Numbered from the stretch's first letter, positions 21,101-35,299 are shown. The stretch: 64,000 bases of DNA from Lathyrus oleraceus (GCF_024323335.1 NC_066582.1:185474973-185538972); one strand, 5' to 3'. Notes: generated by a model not told the origin, from the letters alone. A program made the numbers and translations.

Positions 21101-22602
21101 TATGCTTTATTGTTGCATCTTTGTTTGACCTCCCACATCAAAAAAGAAGGATGGTGTTGTGAAAAAGTTGTTAAGCTACAGTCATAAGACCTGCTTTGTA
21201 GTTTGGGCTAGAGAAAATTGATGGAAGATTTATTTTTGACTTGTGAAAGTTTAAGTTAAAGATATGTTGGTAAAATAAAGCTTACACAAGGTGTGAGATT
21301 ATATCGGTGATTGAAGAGCTTCCTGCAAAAGGGGAAGTTGCACCATAAGTTTTCAATCTTGTTTTCGACATGTGAAAATTATTATAGTGTTTTAACTTCA
21401 AGTGATATATGTTATTCATGATAGAGTATATAATTACTGAAGATGACAATGCAAAATTCATGGTGTTGTTTATCTTCAAGTGAAATATATTCTTCATGGA
21501 AGTGTATGATAATTTTTTAAACTATGATTGTCGGTGAAGACAATGTGAAAATTCTTGGAGTGGTGTAACTTCAAGTGACTATGCTCTTTTGATGGTATAT
21601 GATTGTTGCTGAAGACAATGAAAGTTAATGTATTATTTTTAATCAAGGTGGAGATTGTTGGAGTTGGTTGAAAGTTCCACATCTTGTAGTTTTGTAAAGG
21701 AAGGGGGTTTCCAAGTATTATAGTGTTGTGAGATGTAGTTAAATATTTTCTTTAGAGTAGTGTGGGTGTATTGGGGGCCACATGGTGGTTAACAATAAAT
21801 TTTATGTTGTAACAATTTTCACATAGTGTATTCTCTGGCTGTCGTTTGACAATAATCATGGTTTTTCTGTGATTTTGGATTTTCCATGACATGTCTTTGT
21901 TTTGTGATTATGTTCCTATTTTTCTCTATGTCGGTGTTTCCTAACAACTTGTAACAAATATTTTGGTTCAATCAGGGTATTGGAGTTCTTAGCATGCTCT
22001 ATATTTGCAGCTTTATTTGAATATCCACATCAGAAAAGAAGGGTGGTGTTATGAAAAAGTTATTGAGTTGCAGTCACAGGTTCCACTCTGAAGTTTGGAT
22101 TAGAGAGAATTGATGGAAGAATTGCTTTTGATCCATGGAAAGTTCAAGTCAAAGATGTGTTGCTATAATCAAGGTTTACACAATGTTTGAGATTATTTCG
22201 ATTGATTGAAGAGCTTCCCGCCAACATGGAAGTTTCACCACGAGTTTTCAATTTTTTTTCGACATGTGAAAATTCTTAGAGTGGTTTAACTTTAAGTGAA
22301 ATATGTTCTTCATGATAGATTATATGATTGTCGGTGACGAAAATATGAAATTCTTGGAGTGGTTTATCTTCTATTAAAACATATTCTTAATAGAAAAGTA
22401 TAATAATTTTTTGAACTATGGTTGTCAATGAAGACAATGTGAAAATTATTCGAGTTGTGTATCTTTAAGTGACTATACTCGTTATGGTAGAGTTTGATTG
22501 TTGTGAAGACAATGAAAGTTAATGTATTATTTTCAATCAAGGTGGAGATTGTTATGGTTGGTTGAAAATATACATATTGAAAAAGTCTCACATCGCTTAG
22601 TT
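18134..22602 (+). mobile_element. Tandem array of TRIM-like copia-derived elements
   Basis: LTR-internal-LTR units share LTRs head to tail. LTRs run 18134-18296 (partial), 18900-19300, 19910-~20200 (truncated), 20652-21054, 21656-21946 (internally deleted) and 22550-22602 (partial). Each LTR starts TGTTGG-like after a GGTGGAGAT purine tract and ends TTTCCCAACA-like. It is followed by CTGGTATCAGAGC, the initiator-tRNA-Met PBS of copia elements (variants at 18298, 19302, 21056). Internal segments of ~600 bp hold no ORF but a decayed copia Gag N-terminus (IDGRIxFDxWKVQVKDVL). Period is about 1.0 kb. Copies are visibly diverged, so the array is old. Confidence 0.78.
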
Positions 22603-24763
22603 TAAATCCAGATCATACACACACAAAACGTGTTATGTTGCTGGATAGGTCGTGAGAGGGAGCTGGATGCAACAGATGAAGGTTGTAGTGGTGATTTTGA
22701 GGGAGTATATTTTTTGGCGTGTCGATGGAGCGGCCGGTGCGATGATGTTTAGTGTTGCTCGGTGTTGGCGGTTGTTGAGGTTTTGAGGGAGAGTAGAGAG
22801 GTGACCGACGTAGGGTGTTGAGAAGAGGCCAGTTTTATGGTTGAGTGGTGGTGGTTAGAGGTTTAGAGTGGTGTTCGACGATGGTTGGTTAGGGTAGATG
22901 TTGGAGGTTTGAATAAGAGGTGATTTTAGTGGTGGTTTAGGGTGTGGGAAGCGGCAGATGGGGGAGAAGAAATGGTGGTCGGGGGAAAGGAAAGAAAATA
23001 GATGGTGGTCGGCGAGAGATATGGAGGTTGTTGGCCTGTCACGCTAAGAAGAAAAGATACAACTCTCCTTCAACTCTTCTTCAGTTTCCTCTTTTTTTAT
23101 TTCTAGTTTTTCAATTTGAGAGAAAGATACGATCAAATATTTTTGTAGTGGCGGCTCTTTCATTACTCTTCATTACTTCACTTTTATATTCTCCTTTTAG
23201 GGTTCCAATTTTATTCAAATTCCAACTCTACCCTTGGGCCTTATTGTGTCACAAAATGGGTCTCAAATTGATTGAAATAATATATCCAATTTTTAATAAA
23301 TCAACTCAATTATTTTATCTTTTTTTTATTAAAAAAAATAAAAATGAATTAAATCGAATAAACTCAAATGTGCGAATATGCAAAAAAAAAAATGAATGCA
23401 CTAAATAATCTGCGTGCAACATAGTTCAGTAAAGCAGATTGTCGCAAATTAAATATTGCAGTTAAAAATACCCTGATGAAAAGCTCAAACTAATCAAAAT
23501 GCGAACGCGCGGATGCGAAAAAATTAAATGAATGCGCCAAACTATCCTACGTGTTATGTAGTTTAGTAAGACAGATAGTTGCAGATGCAAATCTGAAAAC
23601 CCTCGGATGACATGTAATGGCCCAATTTTGACCAATTTAACCATCAATTTTTTCAGGTTTGGATTGAAACAGGTTCGGATGATTGAACCGATTTATTTCG
23701 GATTTCATTTACAATTGGGCCATACAAAATCCAACCCAAACAATAAATCCAATAGATTTTTTTCTACTTTTTTAAATTGTAACAAACTAGTAATTGAATC
23801 ACTCAAATTTCAAGCTCAATTACAACCTAATATGAATTTTATTTTAATTTTAAAAATACAAAGTTAACTGATTTTTTTATGAAGAAAACTATTGATTATT
23901 TGGATTATAAAAATGTACTAATTATTTGCACAAAGGGGAACTATTATGATCTTACAAGTTCATAAATTCATAAATAAAGTAACATGACAAACCATATTGT
24001 TTCAAATTCTATAATATTATCACAACGGATAGGAACTTTCAAATATGAATTCAGTCATAATACTAGGCTACTTAATAAAAAAATGTATCATGTCCCTACT
24101 TCCTCCAACTCATTTATGTAAGCAATAGCTGTCATCAAAAAATCCAAACAAGTGATAATAGTTAACAAAAGATAAATCAATAATGAATAAAATTCAAAAG
24201 TTAAATAAAATTATGAATGGTAAAAATGATAACAATCAATTAATGATTTTGATAAAAAAAACAATTGTATAAATAATAAATTAATAAAGTAAATGATCAA
24301 TATTAATGATAAAATTCAAAATTAAACAAAATTGACCAACAGTAACGATAATAATGATTCTTTTAATAATTAATTAATATTGAATGAATTATCAATATTT
24401 GCTTTGACACCAGATTATTAAAACTCGTAAATTCTCATAAATCATCCACTAACACATAAAAAAGAGTAAATGATTTATCGGAAAGAAAGAAAAAGAAACA
24501 CATTTTAATTGATTACCATCAATCAACTCTAAATTCAAATGAAGAAATAAAATATTCTACCCTTTTGTGATAATAAATCAGCTTTCCAAACAAGCAAAAG
24601 AAAATGAACAAGTTCTAAAATAACTAGGCAAAGAAACTTAAGTGATCTTTCAGGCTGCAACAAGATTATGCAAATTAGAAAACAACTATGAGAGAATAAT
24701 TAAAATCTTACTGAAAATAAGAGTCAAATGTTAATGTCAAAATTTTAACAACTATTACCTTAA
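22603..24763. other. Unassigned repeat-like segment
   Basis: Follows an abrupt break in the array LTR (TCGCTTAGTTT). 22650-23060 is G-rich with GTGGTGG-type runs; 23370-23600 holds two diverged ~125-bp direct repeats (shared phrases ATGAATGC and AGTAAAGCAGAT/AGTAAGACAGAT); the remainder is very AT-rich. A 154-codon frame at 22944-23408 has low-complexity composition and no domain. I see no gene. Confidence 0.5.
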
Positions 24764-25572
24764 GGTCTGTTTGAAATGCATCTTAAAAATCCTTTTTTAG
24801 TTTTTAAAAATTTAAAATTTAAAAACTTGTTTGAATATAATGTTTAGAAAAAGTGTTTTTAAAAACTCTTTTCTATTTTGAAATTTTTAAAAGCAAAAAA
24901 GTGAAACAGTTTAGTTGTGTTTTGCTTCTTACTTTTTAGTTTTTAGTATTATAAAACTTGAAGAAAAAACATAAAAATTTATAATTTTTATTAATAGTAT
25001 TAATGTAATTTTAATAATTTTTATATTTTAAAAATAAAATAGAAAAACGTATTTGAAAGAGTATGTTATTTCTTTTATTTATGCTCTTTTTATGGATAAG
25101 TAATCTTTTCAAATATGTTTATTTATTTTACTTAATTTTTTTGTATTTCTTAATTATTTTCACTATATAATTATTTTTTTCTATTAAACGTGGAATTCCA
25201 TTTTTTACTTGTTTTTTTCTTATTATTATTACAAACAAGTGTTATGTGATTTGTAAAATTAAAAATTGATTTAACCCAATTATTTGTATTCGACTAAATA
25301 TCAATTAATTTTTTTAAGTTTGTAATATTTTATACAATAAAATAGATTTTAAAAGTAAATGACAAAATATGCATTTTTATTCTCTTCTAAAAATACTATT
25401 AAAAGATTAGATTATCAAACAAGTTTTTTCATTTTCATATTTTCAAAACAGTTTTTAAAAATTAGTTTATCAAACAATTTTTTTGTTAATTTTCTTCTTA
25501 AAAATAGTTTTTTAAAATAGATTTGAAAAACAAATTTTAAGAACTAAAATTGAAAAGTGTTTCAAACAGACC
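24764..25572. mobile_element. MITE with 13-bp perfect terminal inverted repeats
   Basis: Termini GGTCTGTTTGAAA at 24764 and TTTCAAACAGACC ending at 25572 are exact inverted repeats enclosing 809 bp of AT-rich, non-coding DNA with further imperfect inverted symmetry (for example poly-A/T blocks with TTTAAAAATT near both ends). The flanks read CTTAA on both sides, which could be a target duplication; a TAA duplication with slightly different ends is equally possible. This suggests a PIF/Harbinger- or hAT-like MITE. Superfamily is not decided by the sequence. Confidence 0.65.
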
Positions 25573-26185
25573 CTTAATCTTAAAGTTTACAAAACTCAAA
25601 TTCTAACGTTAGATCACTTATAGAGAAAAAAACCCTAAATAAAAATCCTTAAAAACTTTAAAAAAAAAAAAAAGACATTTTGTAAGATTTAATTTCATTT
25701 AAGTAGAACCACCTCTTATAGCTTCAAGTTAGTTTAACACCTAAAAATAAAATATTTATGAAAGAAAGATGAAAATGAGAAAACGACGAAGAAGGAAAAT
25801 AGTGGTACGAAGATGGCAAGAAAAAGAGGAAAATGTGGAACATAAAAGAATAAAAAAAGATATAATTACATAATGTGGCGGCGACCGAGATGAAAAGAAG
25901 GAAGACAAAGTGAGAGGCTGATAAAGAAATGAATTGGGGTTTTACTCATGGGTTAACTATTATCATAAGTAACTATACAAATATATAATGATTAAATATT
26001 AAATGGGTTCGGTTGGATTCGGTCACCCATGGGTCCAATATTTTAATCCGAATCAAACTGAACCGAAGGAATCTAGTTTAAACTGAATGGATCACCCATT
26101 TTTACCATTGACCCGATCTAATCTGACTCGGAGTGTATATTTGGATTCAGTCCAGTCGGTTAATCGCGAGCGATTTTCTTTTGTC
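25573..26185. other. AT-rich unassigned segment
   Basis: Non-coding. It includes an A-run at 25657-25673 and a segment at 26000-26170 with repeated phrases such as GGTTCGGTTGGATTCGGTC and GGATCACCC. It ends where the TRIM-like array sequence resumes (GGACTAGAGAGAATTGATGG). No gene seen. Confidence 0.5.
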
Positions 26186-26587
26186 CAACTGTGGTGCACT
26201 TTGGACTAGAGAGAATTGATGGAAGAATTATTTTTGACTAGTGGAAAGTTCAAGGCAAAGATGTGTTGATACAATCAAGTATACACACGGTGTGAGATTA
26301 TGTCGGAGATTGAAGAGTTTCCTGCCAACATGGAAGTTGCACCATAAATTTTCGATATGGTTTTCGACATATTAAAATTCTTAGAGTGATTTAACTTCAT
26401 GTGAAATATGTTCTTCATGATTGAGCATATGATTGTCGTTGATAACAATGCAAAATTCTTGGAGTGGTTTATCTTTTAGTGAAATATATTCTTTATGTAA
26501 GATATGTAACACCCCGTATAATATACATTTAGAAATTACATTATACGCGATGTTAATTGGTATTAATACAACTCAAGTGCCTAACAA

Positions 26588-26725
<138 letters not shown>

Positions 26726-28236
26726 CAATTATGACACATGATATACAAGAGGGCCTAGACAAAACTAAGATCTATGTACAATGTTCATTATTGCATATTA
26801 TCTATAGTAGAAGATCACGATAATAAAATTATTTAAAACATCCTCAAACAAGCTTATCCTTCCCTTTAACCTGTAAAGAATCACCTGAAAAACAACAATA
26901 ATAGTCGAGTGAGATAATAATCTGAGTGAGTTCAACTACCTTAAGGGTCCATTCGGCTCTACAGCTGTCTAATCGATTCCTCGACTTAAGTTTCTCAACA
27001 TCAACATGTGTACTCTTACATAATAGAGAGATACTCAAGTATCTAAGGGATTTTAGTATTGTATGAAAACATGTACACTTGATTTCACCAACTAAAATAA
27101 GTCACTAATCGAAAACCATACTACGACATCTTTCCCCGACCAATCCTACATCTAGGATTATCGACACGAGTCACAAATCCTTGTATCATGATTAGACTTT
27201 TTTGTGGATTTCGAGTTCTCGATGGGACTCAAAACCACTTCAAGAATATTCGCTCCATATATGACTCAAACCCATTTCGAGCCTTTACCGCGTATGAGAC
27301 TCTAAACCACTTTGAGGTCCACGTCTTTTATAGGACTCTAACCCATTTGGTTGAACTATGGGACTCTAACATATTTGGTTGATGTGGAGCAATAATGCAT
27401 GTAACCCAATTCTTACTTTTCATAAGCATCACAATTTGGGATGGGCACGACAATTGGGTTGTTTTCGAATACATGACTAGTTCATCAATCGCAACGCAAT
27501 TGTACTCGTCAATCACTAGGTGATCACATTTATTAAGTCTCATAGCATCAAGTCATGTTCCATACAATGCATATTAGTTCGTGACTAAGTTTCAATTCTA
27601 GCAACTACTCGTTCACGATATACACCGAGGTACCTTTGTTCTCGAATATCCCCATCTAAGTCATTGTCATAGCCTAGATTATTCTTACTAGTCCATTCAC
27701 CTAATTACAAAACCTAGGTTTAACCTTACTCATCATCAAGATTTTAATCCTTTAATACATATACACAAGCAAACAAGTCATAGTATAGTTCATAATATAT
27801 ACATCATAGTATCATACACGAAGCACACATAATAGTTCATTACCAATAGGACTTTCAGAACAAATGTTCATCACAAAATATGACATTCATAACAAAGGTT
27901 CATCACCAAATATTCAACCATTAATTGGAACATAAACATAAGTTCTTATTACCAAAAGGTAGAGTATTGTACTCGCTTTATAATGTATCCTATCTCACAT
28001 CAATCGAAATTGAGAATCTTATTTTATGGTGGAAACAAGGAAGCAAATCATAAATATATTATATTCGTTAATTGACATGTATCTTACTAATGTTCACAAT
28101 TTAGTATGAGTACATTTTACATTTATACATACATTTTGCAGTGCCTTAGTAATACACTTTGATATAATGTTCAAATATAATTTATACATTTTAATATCAC
28201 ATAATTTCACACTAATGCATTTCTTACATGCATCTC

Positions 28237-28241
<5 letters not shown>

Positions 28242-28281
<40 letters not shown>
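28242..28281. repeat. (TA)n microsatellite
   Basis: About twenty TA dinucleotides within the probable solo LTR. Confidence 0.95.
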
Positions 28282-28284
<3 letters not shown>

Positions 28285-29892
28285 GTTCATACATTAGCAT
28301 TCACACAACTACACATACATATATAATACAAATAATACTAATTAAAACTTTCTTTAGTATAGACTATAAAATATCATTGACTATCACTTTATATAATTAT
28401 TGCACATCAAACAATGTGATTATTTAAATCACATTATACATGGCAACATTACTTTAAATGTCATCTTATATCACAACTAATACTCACACACAAAAGCATA
28501 ACTATTACACTACAATATTAGAGATCATACAACACTCAACAACATTGTATAACCAGACACTACACTAATCAGATCATATAACACATATACATAGCAATCT
28601 AACATCATGTTACACCAAACCAACACCAATATCATGGATTAGCATAAATAACATGAAAAACAACAAGAACATCATATACCACCATCAATTTCATATACAT
28701 AACAAAATGCACAAAATCCTAATTCTATTTTCATGAATTTCTTTCCCCTCAAAGCTAAGTCTAACTAGGAACTCACCTCAATCCAAGAAGATGATGAAGA
28801 AATTGAGATGTGTTAGTGAGGATGATGATGATTCCTCTTCTTACTCCAATTTTTCTCTTCTTATTTCTCTCTTTCATTCTTTCTCTTCTTTCCTCTTTTT
28901 CTTCTCTTCTCTTTATATTCTTTCTCTCTTACCAACTTTCTCCTTTTTATTCTTTTTATTTCTCTCTTGCTAACTAAAAGCAAATGAGTGGTTGGTAATA
29001 AAAGGGAAGGAAGAAAAATATCTTAAAGGATATTTTTATCTTCAAGAGAGCAATTGATCAATTATTAATATTATCAAAATATTCCTTCTTTTACTAATTA
29101 ATAAAGCTCAATCTAATTGAGTAATAATTAAGCTCAACTGAATTCACTAATTATTCAATATGCCTCAACTAGTAATAAATAGAGCACAAATGAGCTCAAA
29201 CTATATTAACCGACAACAAATAGAGCACATAGAAGCACACACTATCTCAACTAACAATAAATAGAGCGTATAAGAGCTCAAACTATCCCAACTGACAAAG
29301 AGTATAGCACTTAAGAAGATATGGGGTATTACAAGAGATTTATAATTTTTTAAACTATGATTGTCGGTGAAAAAAATGTGAAATTCTTGGAGTGGTGTAG
29401 CTTCAAGTGATTATACTCTTTATGGTAGAGTTTTATTGTTGTTAAAGATAATGAAAAATGATGTATTATTTCCAATCAAGGTGGGGATTATTGGGGTTGG
29501 TTGAAAATGTACATGTTGAAAAAAGTCCACATCTCTTAGTTTTGTAAAGGAAAAAGGAGTTTAAGGTTATATAAATGATTTAAGTTCCTCATTATAAGAT
29601 GCACCCGTGAAAAACACTTTAAATTTGTATTTTATTTTTTATTTTCTCTTATGCTCCTGTGTTAGAGTGTTATGAGATATAGTTAAATATTTTCTTTGGG
29701 GGAGTGTCAGTGTATTGGGGGTTGTGGGATCGTTGACAATAAATTGTGTGTTGTAACATTTTTCACATATTGTTATTTGTTGATTGTCATTTGACAACGA
29801 CCATGGTTTTTTCTCTGGTTTTTGAGTTTCCATATTATGTCCTTGTGTTGTGATTGTGTTTCTCTTTTTCTTCATGCTGGTTTTTTCCAACA

Positions 29893-31899
29893 AAGAATAT
29901 TGGGTGCAAATGTGTGAGTAAGTCTCACATCGAATATGAATGAATGAATTTTTGGATTTATAAGAGAGATAACCCATTTATCTAATGCCTTAATATTTTG
30001 GGTGGAGATGTGATGCCTCCCTCTATTGTGGTCATAGAGCATTGGGAACCTATTGATCCATCTTTAAAATGTTTCCACTAAAAAATGGTGATAAAGTTTA
30101 GTTGAAGAGTGACAAAAAATTTAAAAAGGACAAAAAATTATAATATTTCACTTTTCTACATGAGTATTTAAGATAAATATTTTTATGTTCTTATATTTTT
30201 ATTAACTTTTACTCCTAACAAATAATTTAAAAATCATATTTTCCATTCATTTTTTACTCTTTTTCAATCCTATAACATTTTTTTCATATATTTTATTTCG
30301 TTTTTGTTTCTCTTTGCATCCAAACAAAATCCTGAGTAGTGTAATCTTAGACCACCTATCAAATATAATCCATTTTATAATTTACTTGTAGCGTAAGCTA
30401 TTTGATGTGTAACCTAGCATGCACCTCATTAGGAGAAAAACAAATCGTAATTTCTTAAAAATATACAATTTCTCTTCTCACCTATATATCTTCTCACAAA
30501 TCCTTGGTGAAAACTCAAAAATGTTCCTAGAATTCGGAGATACATCTCCGGATGCACCAATTTCCTATAAAATTGAATGCAAACGAGTGAGATCCCCCTA
30601 ATATACTTAATTTTAGTTTGGAGTTGCATCTCTGAAAATTTATTTGATATATTTCGGAGATGGATATCCGAAAATGGTACAGATACTTCAAACTAGAAAC
30701 AGGGACAATGTGAGAAAGATCTAGAAATAAAAACAACTTGACATTAAATTAAAACACTAAACATTACATAGATAATCGTAAACATAAACTTAACATTACA
30801 TATCGTTAAAAACAGGTAGTTGAGGATATTGCAACATATTTATAATATCTTTGACTGATCTTACAACCGTCGCATTCACTTCAATTAGACTCTTTGATGT
30901 ATAACGGTAAAAGATACTCCATATAACATTTAAATCTTCACCCGTCTTCAGTTCAAAGTTTGTGAACTATATCTTCCTTCAAATAAGGGTGAACGATACT
31001 CGAACTTGACAACTCTTCGATTTTCTAGATATCATAGGAGAGTAGTCAGTTTGGATATCAAATCGGCGAGTGGTGTGTCCTCGGTGACCCTAAATAGAAG
31101 TGGTTGTTTCGCGCTATTGAAATACACAAATACTAGGTGGGGGATATGTATTTATTTTCTGATTGTGGTGTGTCTTGTGGTATTTTTTATAGAAACTATG
31201 CAATGAGAGACACCATATTTATACAAGTTTTGGATTATTTTGGACCTTATAAACCTTATTTTATCATTAAGGGACTTTTCGGAGATACATCTTTGGATAC
31301 ACCTTAATTTTTAAATGAAAATTATGGTGTTTACGATTATGCACATTTGTAAAGTGTTCGGATGTGTTTTTTTAAACTTAGTATGGAGTGCATCCAAATA
31401 TGCATATCCAAATTCACCCCAAAAAATTTCGCAGATGCATCTCCGAACCAATTTTTAATAAAAATGGGATGACTGTTTGATTTACGCAGGATGAAGTGAT
31501 TTAAGATGCGTTCAAAGATGCATATTTGAAAACATCCGAGGATAATTTTGAGTTTTCAAAGGTGTGAATGTGAGAAAAGAAATCATCTAATAATATGGCA
31601 TTGAATTTTAATTATAAATTGATAATGTTAACGTGTGTCCTAGAAGTATAAGTTAAGAAACCCACTTATAATTTTTTTATTTAAAAAAAACAATAAAAAA
31701 TTAATTTTATATTTTTATTATAATCGTAGCATAATTTACAAAACAATATTTTTTTTATTTAATCCTTAACTTGTGTTCTTAGAACCAAGTTCAAAAAATC
31801 ATCTATCAAATATTAAGGAAATTTAATATTATTCTAAAAAATGTAAGGAAGTATAACAGAAAACAAATCTGAGTGGAAACAACCTGGTTACATCCTTTT
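29893..31899. other. Old non-coding repeat DNA with recurrent palindromes
   Basis: 29905-30060 resembles the start of another copia LTR (ATTGGGTGCAAATGTGTGAG, then TCTCACATCG). From 30533 to 31530 variants of the 20-bp palindrome TTCGGAGATGCATCTCCGAA recur at 30533, 30653, 31278, 31428 and 31511. Small ORFs of 60-69 codons overlap them on both strands but show no domain. The rest is AT-rich. No gene is recognised. Confidence 0.5.
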
Positions 31900-33888
31900 G
31901 TCCTAACTACCGATTATGTGAGTAAGATTATGGTCCACCAATCAACTTTATAGATCAATTGTATGGTAATCTCCATTATTGATGAAGTTGAGATAATGAT
32001 AAAACTTTGACAGAAGCGTCCTTCCAAAGGCTTAAGTTATGAAGCATGACATGTTAGTTGACTCCTTATTAATTATGCCCCACTATTCAGAAGAACCACT
32101 TGTTTAATGTTGTTGATAAACTATTTTTAATAAATGTCACGAGAATATTAAGATCAGATTTTGTCAATTAATTTAATCTACCTTTGAGTGGATTTAGTAT
32201 AGAGTAGCGCAATGCTTGCTTAACATTATTATTTGTTAGAGAATTATTATTATTATTATTACTCCTATTTAATTTGGTTAACATTTCTTTTTGTTATTTG
32301 AAGAAAAGAGAAAACTAATTAACTTATATTTTAAAATCTTAAGTGATAAAGAAAGAATTAGAAATTAGTCTGAAAGTCGACGACAAAGATAGCATAGCCG
32401 TGATGGAGGCTAGTAATTGAACTAGTTTGGCAGCATAAAGTGTGGTTGACAGTGGAGTCGACGCGATTCATACACTACACGTCAAACAATGAAAATAACG
32501 ACCAGCAAGTTAGAATTGAAACTGAGTTGGCCAGAAACATAGAGGAACAAGAAAGGCAAATTGTCCTACTGATGAAGCAATTAGAGTTGATAAATGGTCA
32601 AAATAGACTTATCCGCCAACAATAACTATTGATGCAGAAGATATACAATTGGCACATTTCTCAGAGTCATTTCTACACATCACGTCCTCCTGAATGATCT
32701 ATATAAGTCTCTTATACCCTTTCTTTATTCTAATTAAATATTGAGGATAATGTTTGATTTACGTATGGGTTATCTTAATTAATTTCGATTTTAGTTTGTT
32801 TAGTTTGTTTGGTTAATGTGATTATTTGTTGTTTACTTGTGTACTTGTCGAATTGGGAACCCCCTGAACTAAAATCATTTTTGAATCATTGGAATTTTTT
32901 TGAATTTTTTTTATTGTATTCATAGAGATAATATATAGAATTAATGAGAATAAACGTTTAAGGTTAAGGACCATGAGAAAGTTTGAAAAACAGGTTTTGT
33001 CCTAACACATAGAGTCACCCAATTAAATATCAATTTAGCTTGATTTGACTTGTAGTCATTCTAATCTGTGAGTATTTTTTAAGTAAGTCGCATAATTCGG
33101 TCTGACATTATTTTGCTCGTGTACACTGTGTATTGATTGATTAAGAAAAATAAAAATTGGAAAATTGGAAATAAAAGGCAATTGCACCTACTAAGTTGGG
33201 CAACGGTGGTTGATCCCTATTGTCGGGAAAAATGTGAAAATGTGCATATGTGTGTACAAAACAAAGAAAGACTACTCGAAGTAAGTTGCCTACACCCTAA
33301 AAAGGTCGCTTTTCCCAAAAGTTAGTTTGTATGTATGTTATGAATATATTAAAAAAATAAAATACCTCCTCAGTCCAAATTTACATGTGTATTGTGATTT
33401 ATGAATACCAGATTGTGTTTTTCCAAGACCCTCAGGATCAAATTAATACCAGATGAATTGACCTATATATGTTTTATCAATATATTCCTGTATGATAAAT
33501 GTGTTGTACTTTCATGAACTACTCATTGAAAATATGAGGGGATTTGATCAATAATGTTTTCATTATCTTTAGTTGTATGTTTTAAACCATTTTCTTTGTG
33601 TTTTTCTTTCTACTTTGTTCATTTTACTACCAAGAGCCCGATTTTGTATGTGTTTCAGGAACACTAAAGGAATGAGACGAACTACCCATGATCAGCCCCA
33701 AAAACAGCGTGAAAAGGGAAAGAGGCGTTGAAAATTACGGCTTACTCATGATTAATATCATGACGAACTACTTCATGTAACTTTTGGAGTTTTGTGCATT
33801 TTCTTTCCAAGCTCTTTGGTTTTCTAGACGTCTGGCCTTGTATTTAAGTTTGTTTTAGTGCTAATTAGTTCCCTAGAGGCCTACATAA
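31900..33888 (+). other. Decayed Ty3/gypsy 3' region (tentative)
   Basis: A 61-codon frame at 32440-32625 is rich in Q/E/L and coiled-coil-like (ELARNIEEQERQIVLLMKQL). About 100 bp further on, TTGAGGATAATGTTTGATTTACG resembles the GAGGACAATGTTTGGTTCAAG motif that precedes gypsy polypurine tracts (compare 15700-15740). A 62-codon frame at 33137 has no known domain. This is the best guess for a strongly decayed element; the preceding 500 bp shows nothing. Confidence 0.35.
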
Positions 33889-35285
33889 TGTTAGAACAAA
33901 ATTGGTTAACACCATATCCCTTAGGTTTTGATAATAATAAAGTATTTAAAGAGCAATTGGGTATTCTAACATATATTCAAGAATGCAGGAATATATCATT
34001 AAGAACAGGTGAAGAGATGCTTGAGGAATCTGAATCTGAAGATCAGACTCTGGCTCTGAAGATCACTTCTGAAGATTCTGCCTTTGGTGGAGATTCAGAC
34101 TCTAAAGAAGTCAACTCTGAAGAAAGTTAGTCTATGGTTACACAGACTCTGAAGCTTCAGAAGCCAAGAAGTGGACTCTAATATGATCAACCTCTGAAGA
34201 CTGGAATTTGAAGGAAAGTCACCCTATGAAGCAGAAGCTCTTCTACCATGGAACCTCTGACGGATTCAAAACCTTTTTGATCACATGAAGACTTAAGGAA
34301 ATATTTATCTCCTGGTTGTCTGAGTTTCAACGGATTATTTCTTTTGCAAAAAGGTGTTTGCTTGATGTGTCTAATCACGTATAATGGTTAACCAACCTTT
34401 TGGTGGAAGTCTCCAACGTCTCTTTTCTCTCTTCTCTATATAAGGAGCTATAAACTAGAAGAAGAAGACCATCACACTGTAATACACCTTAAGACTATGT
34501 TCATTAACATTCAAAGAGAAGATACTTTATCAATTCTATTAGACTTAGAACATCTTAAGATTATGAATATTTTAGAATTTCTTAAGTCTTAGACTCTTTC
34601 TAAGTTGTATTTTTTCTACACCTCTGATTATAGATCAAGTGTAGTTTTTTTACACGAATCTTTTAACAATTTGTTACAGAGCCGGAAATCTCCTGCTTTA
34701 GTGTCTGGGCATTTGAAGTCTTTAGCTTGTGTGCTAGAGAAAGGAAGTCGTAGACATGTGTGTTTGAGAAAGGAAGTCTTTAGCTTGTGGGCTTGAGCAA
34801 GGAAGTCTCAAACTTGTGTGTTTGAGCAACAAAGTCTTATACTTGTGTGTATAGGAAAAGGAAGTCTCAAACTTGTGTGTTTGAGCAACAAAGTCTTATA
34901 CTTGTGTGTATAGGAAAAGGAAGTCTCTTGCTCGTAAGCTTAAGTAGTTGTAATCATATTTGGTTATAGTGGAAATCCCTTGAAAGTACAAGGGGATTGA
35001 ACTACTATAAAGTTGTGACAGGAACTAGGATAAACTTCTTGTTTCATTGCTTTTACTTTCTTCCTTTTGTACTTAAATATCCAATGATATCTACTCTGAT
35101 CATCCAAATCAAATTCTGGTTCAGAATTTGATAAGGTCATTCAGAAGTCAAACTTGTTTTCTGAGTCAGACTCTAAATCATGTGTTCATACTCTGATAAT
35201 GAAACATTATAAGCAGGAGAAGAAAAGGATTCATAAGAAAAAGGCAACACAATTCAACCCCCTTATTGTGTTTTTCTCACCTTCA
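33889..35285 (+). repeat. 5' LTR of SIRE/Maximus-like copia element
   Basis: Starts TGTTAGAACAAAATTGG and ends TTTTTCTCACCTTCA, directly followed by a copia-type PBS and, 60 bp later, a Gag start. The CTGAAGATTCTGCCTTTGG-type phrases and the ending CAACCCCCTTATTGTG are characteristic of SIRE-like LTRs in legumes (recalled). A 61-bp duplication with GTCTCAAACTTGTGTG occurs at 34804-34926. The segment from about 34544 on is repeated beyond Copia-1 at 61578. Confidence 0.82.
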
Positions 35286-35286
35286 G

Positions 35287-35299
35287 TTGGCCTCAGAGC
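35287..35299 (+). other. PBS of SIRE-like element
   Basis: TTGGCCTCAGAGC, two substitutions from TTGGTATCAGAGC, the initiator-tRNA-Met site typical of copia elements. The same variant occurs in the duplicated copy at 62321. Confidence 0.7.

Noticed and set aside
22944..23408. 154-codon plus-strand frame
   Set aside because: G-rich then T-rich low-complexity composition, no domain, not repeated in a related element.
28791..28973. 60-codon frame rich in Phe/Ser/Leu
   Set aside because: Pyrimidine-rich tract inside the probable solo LTR.
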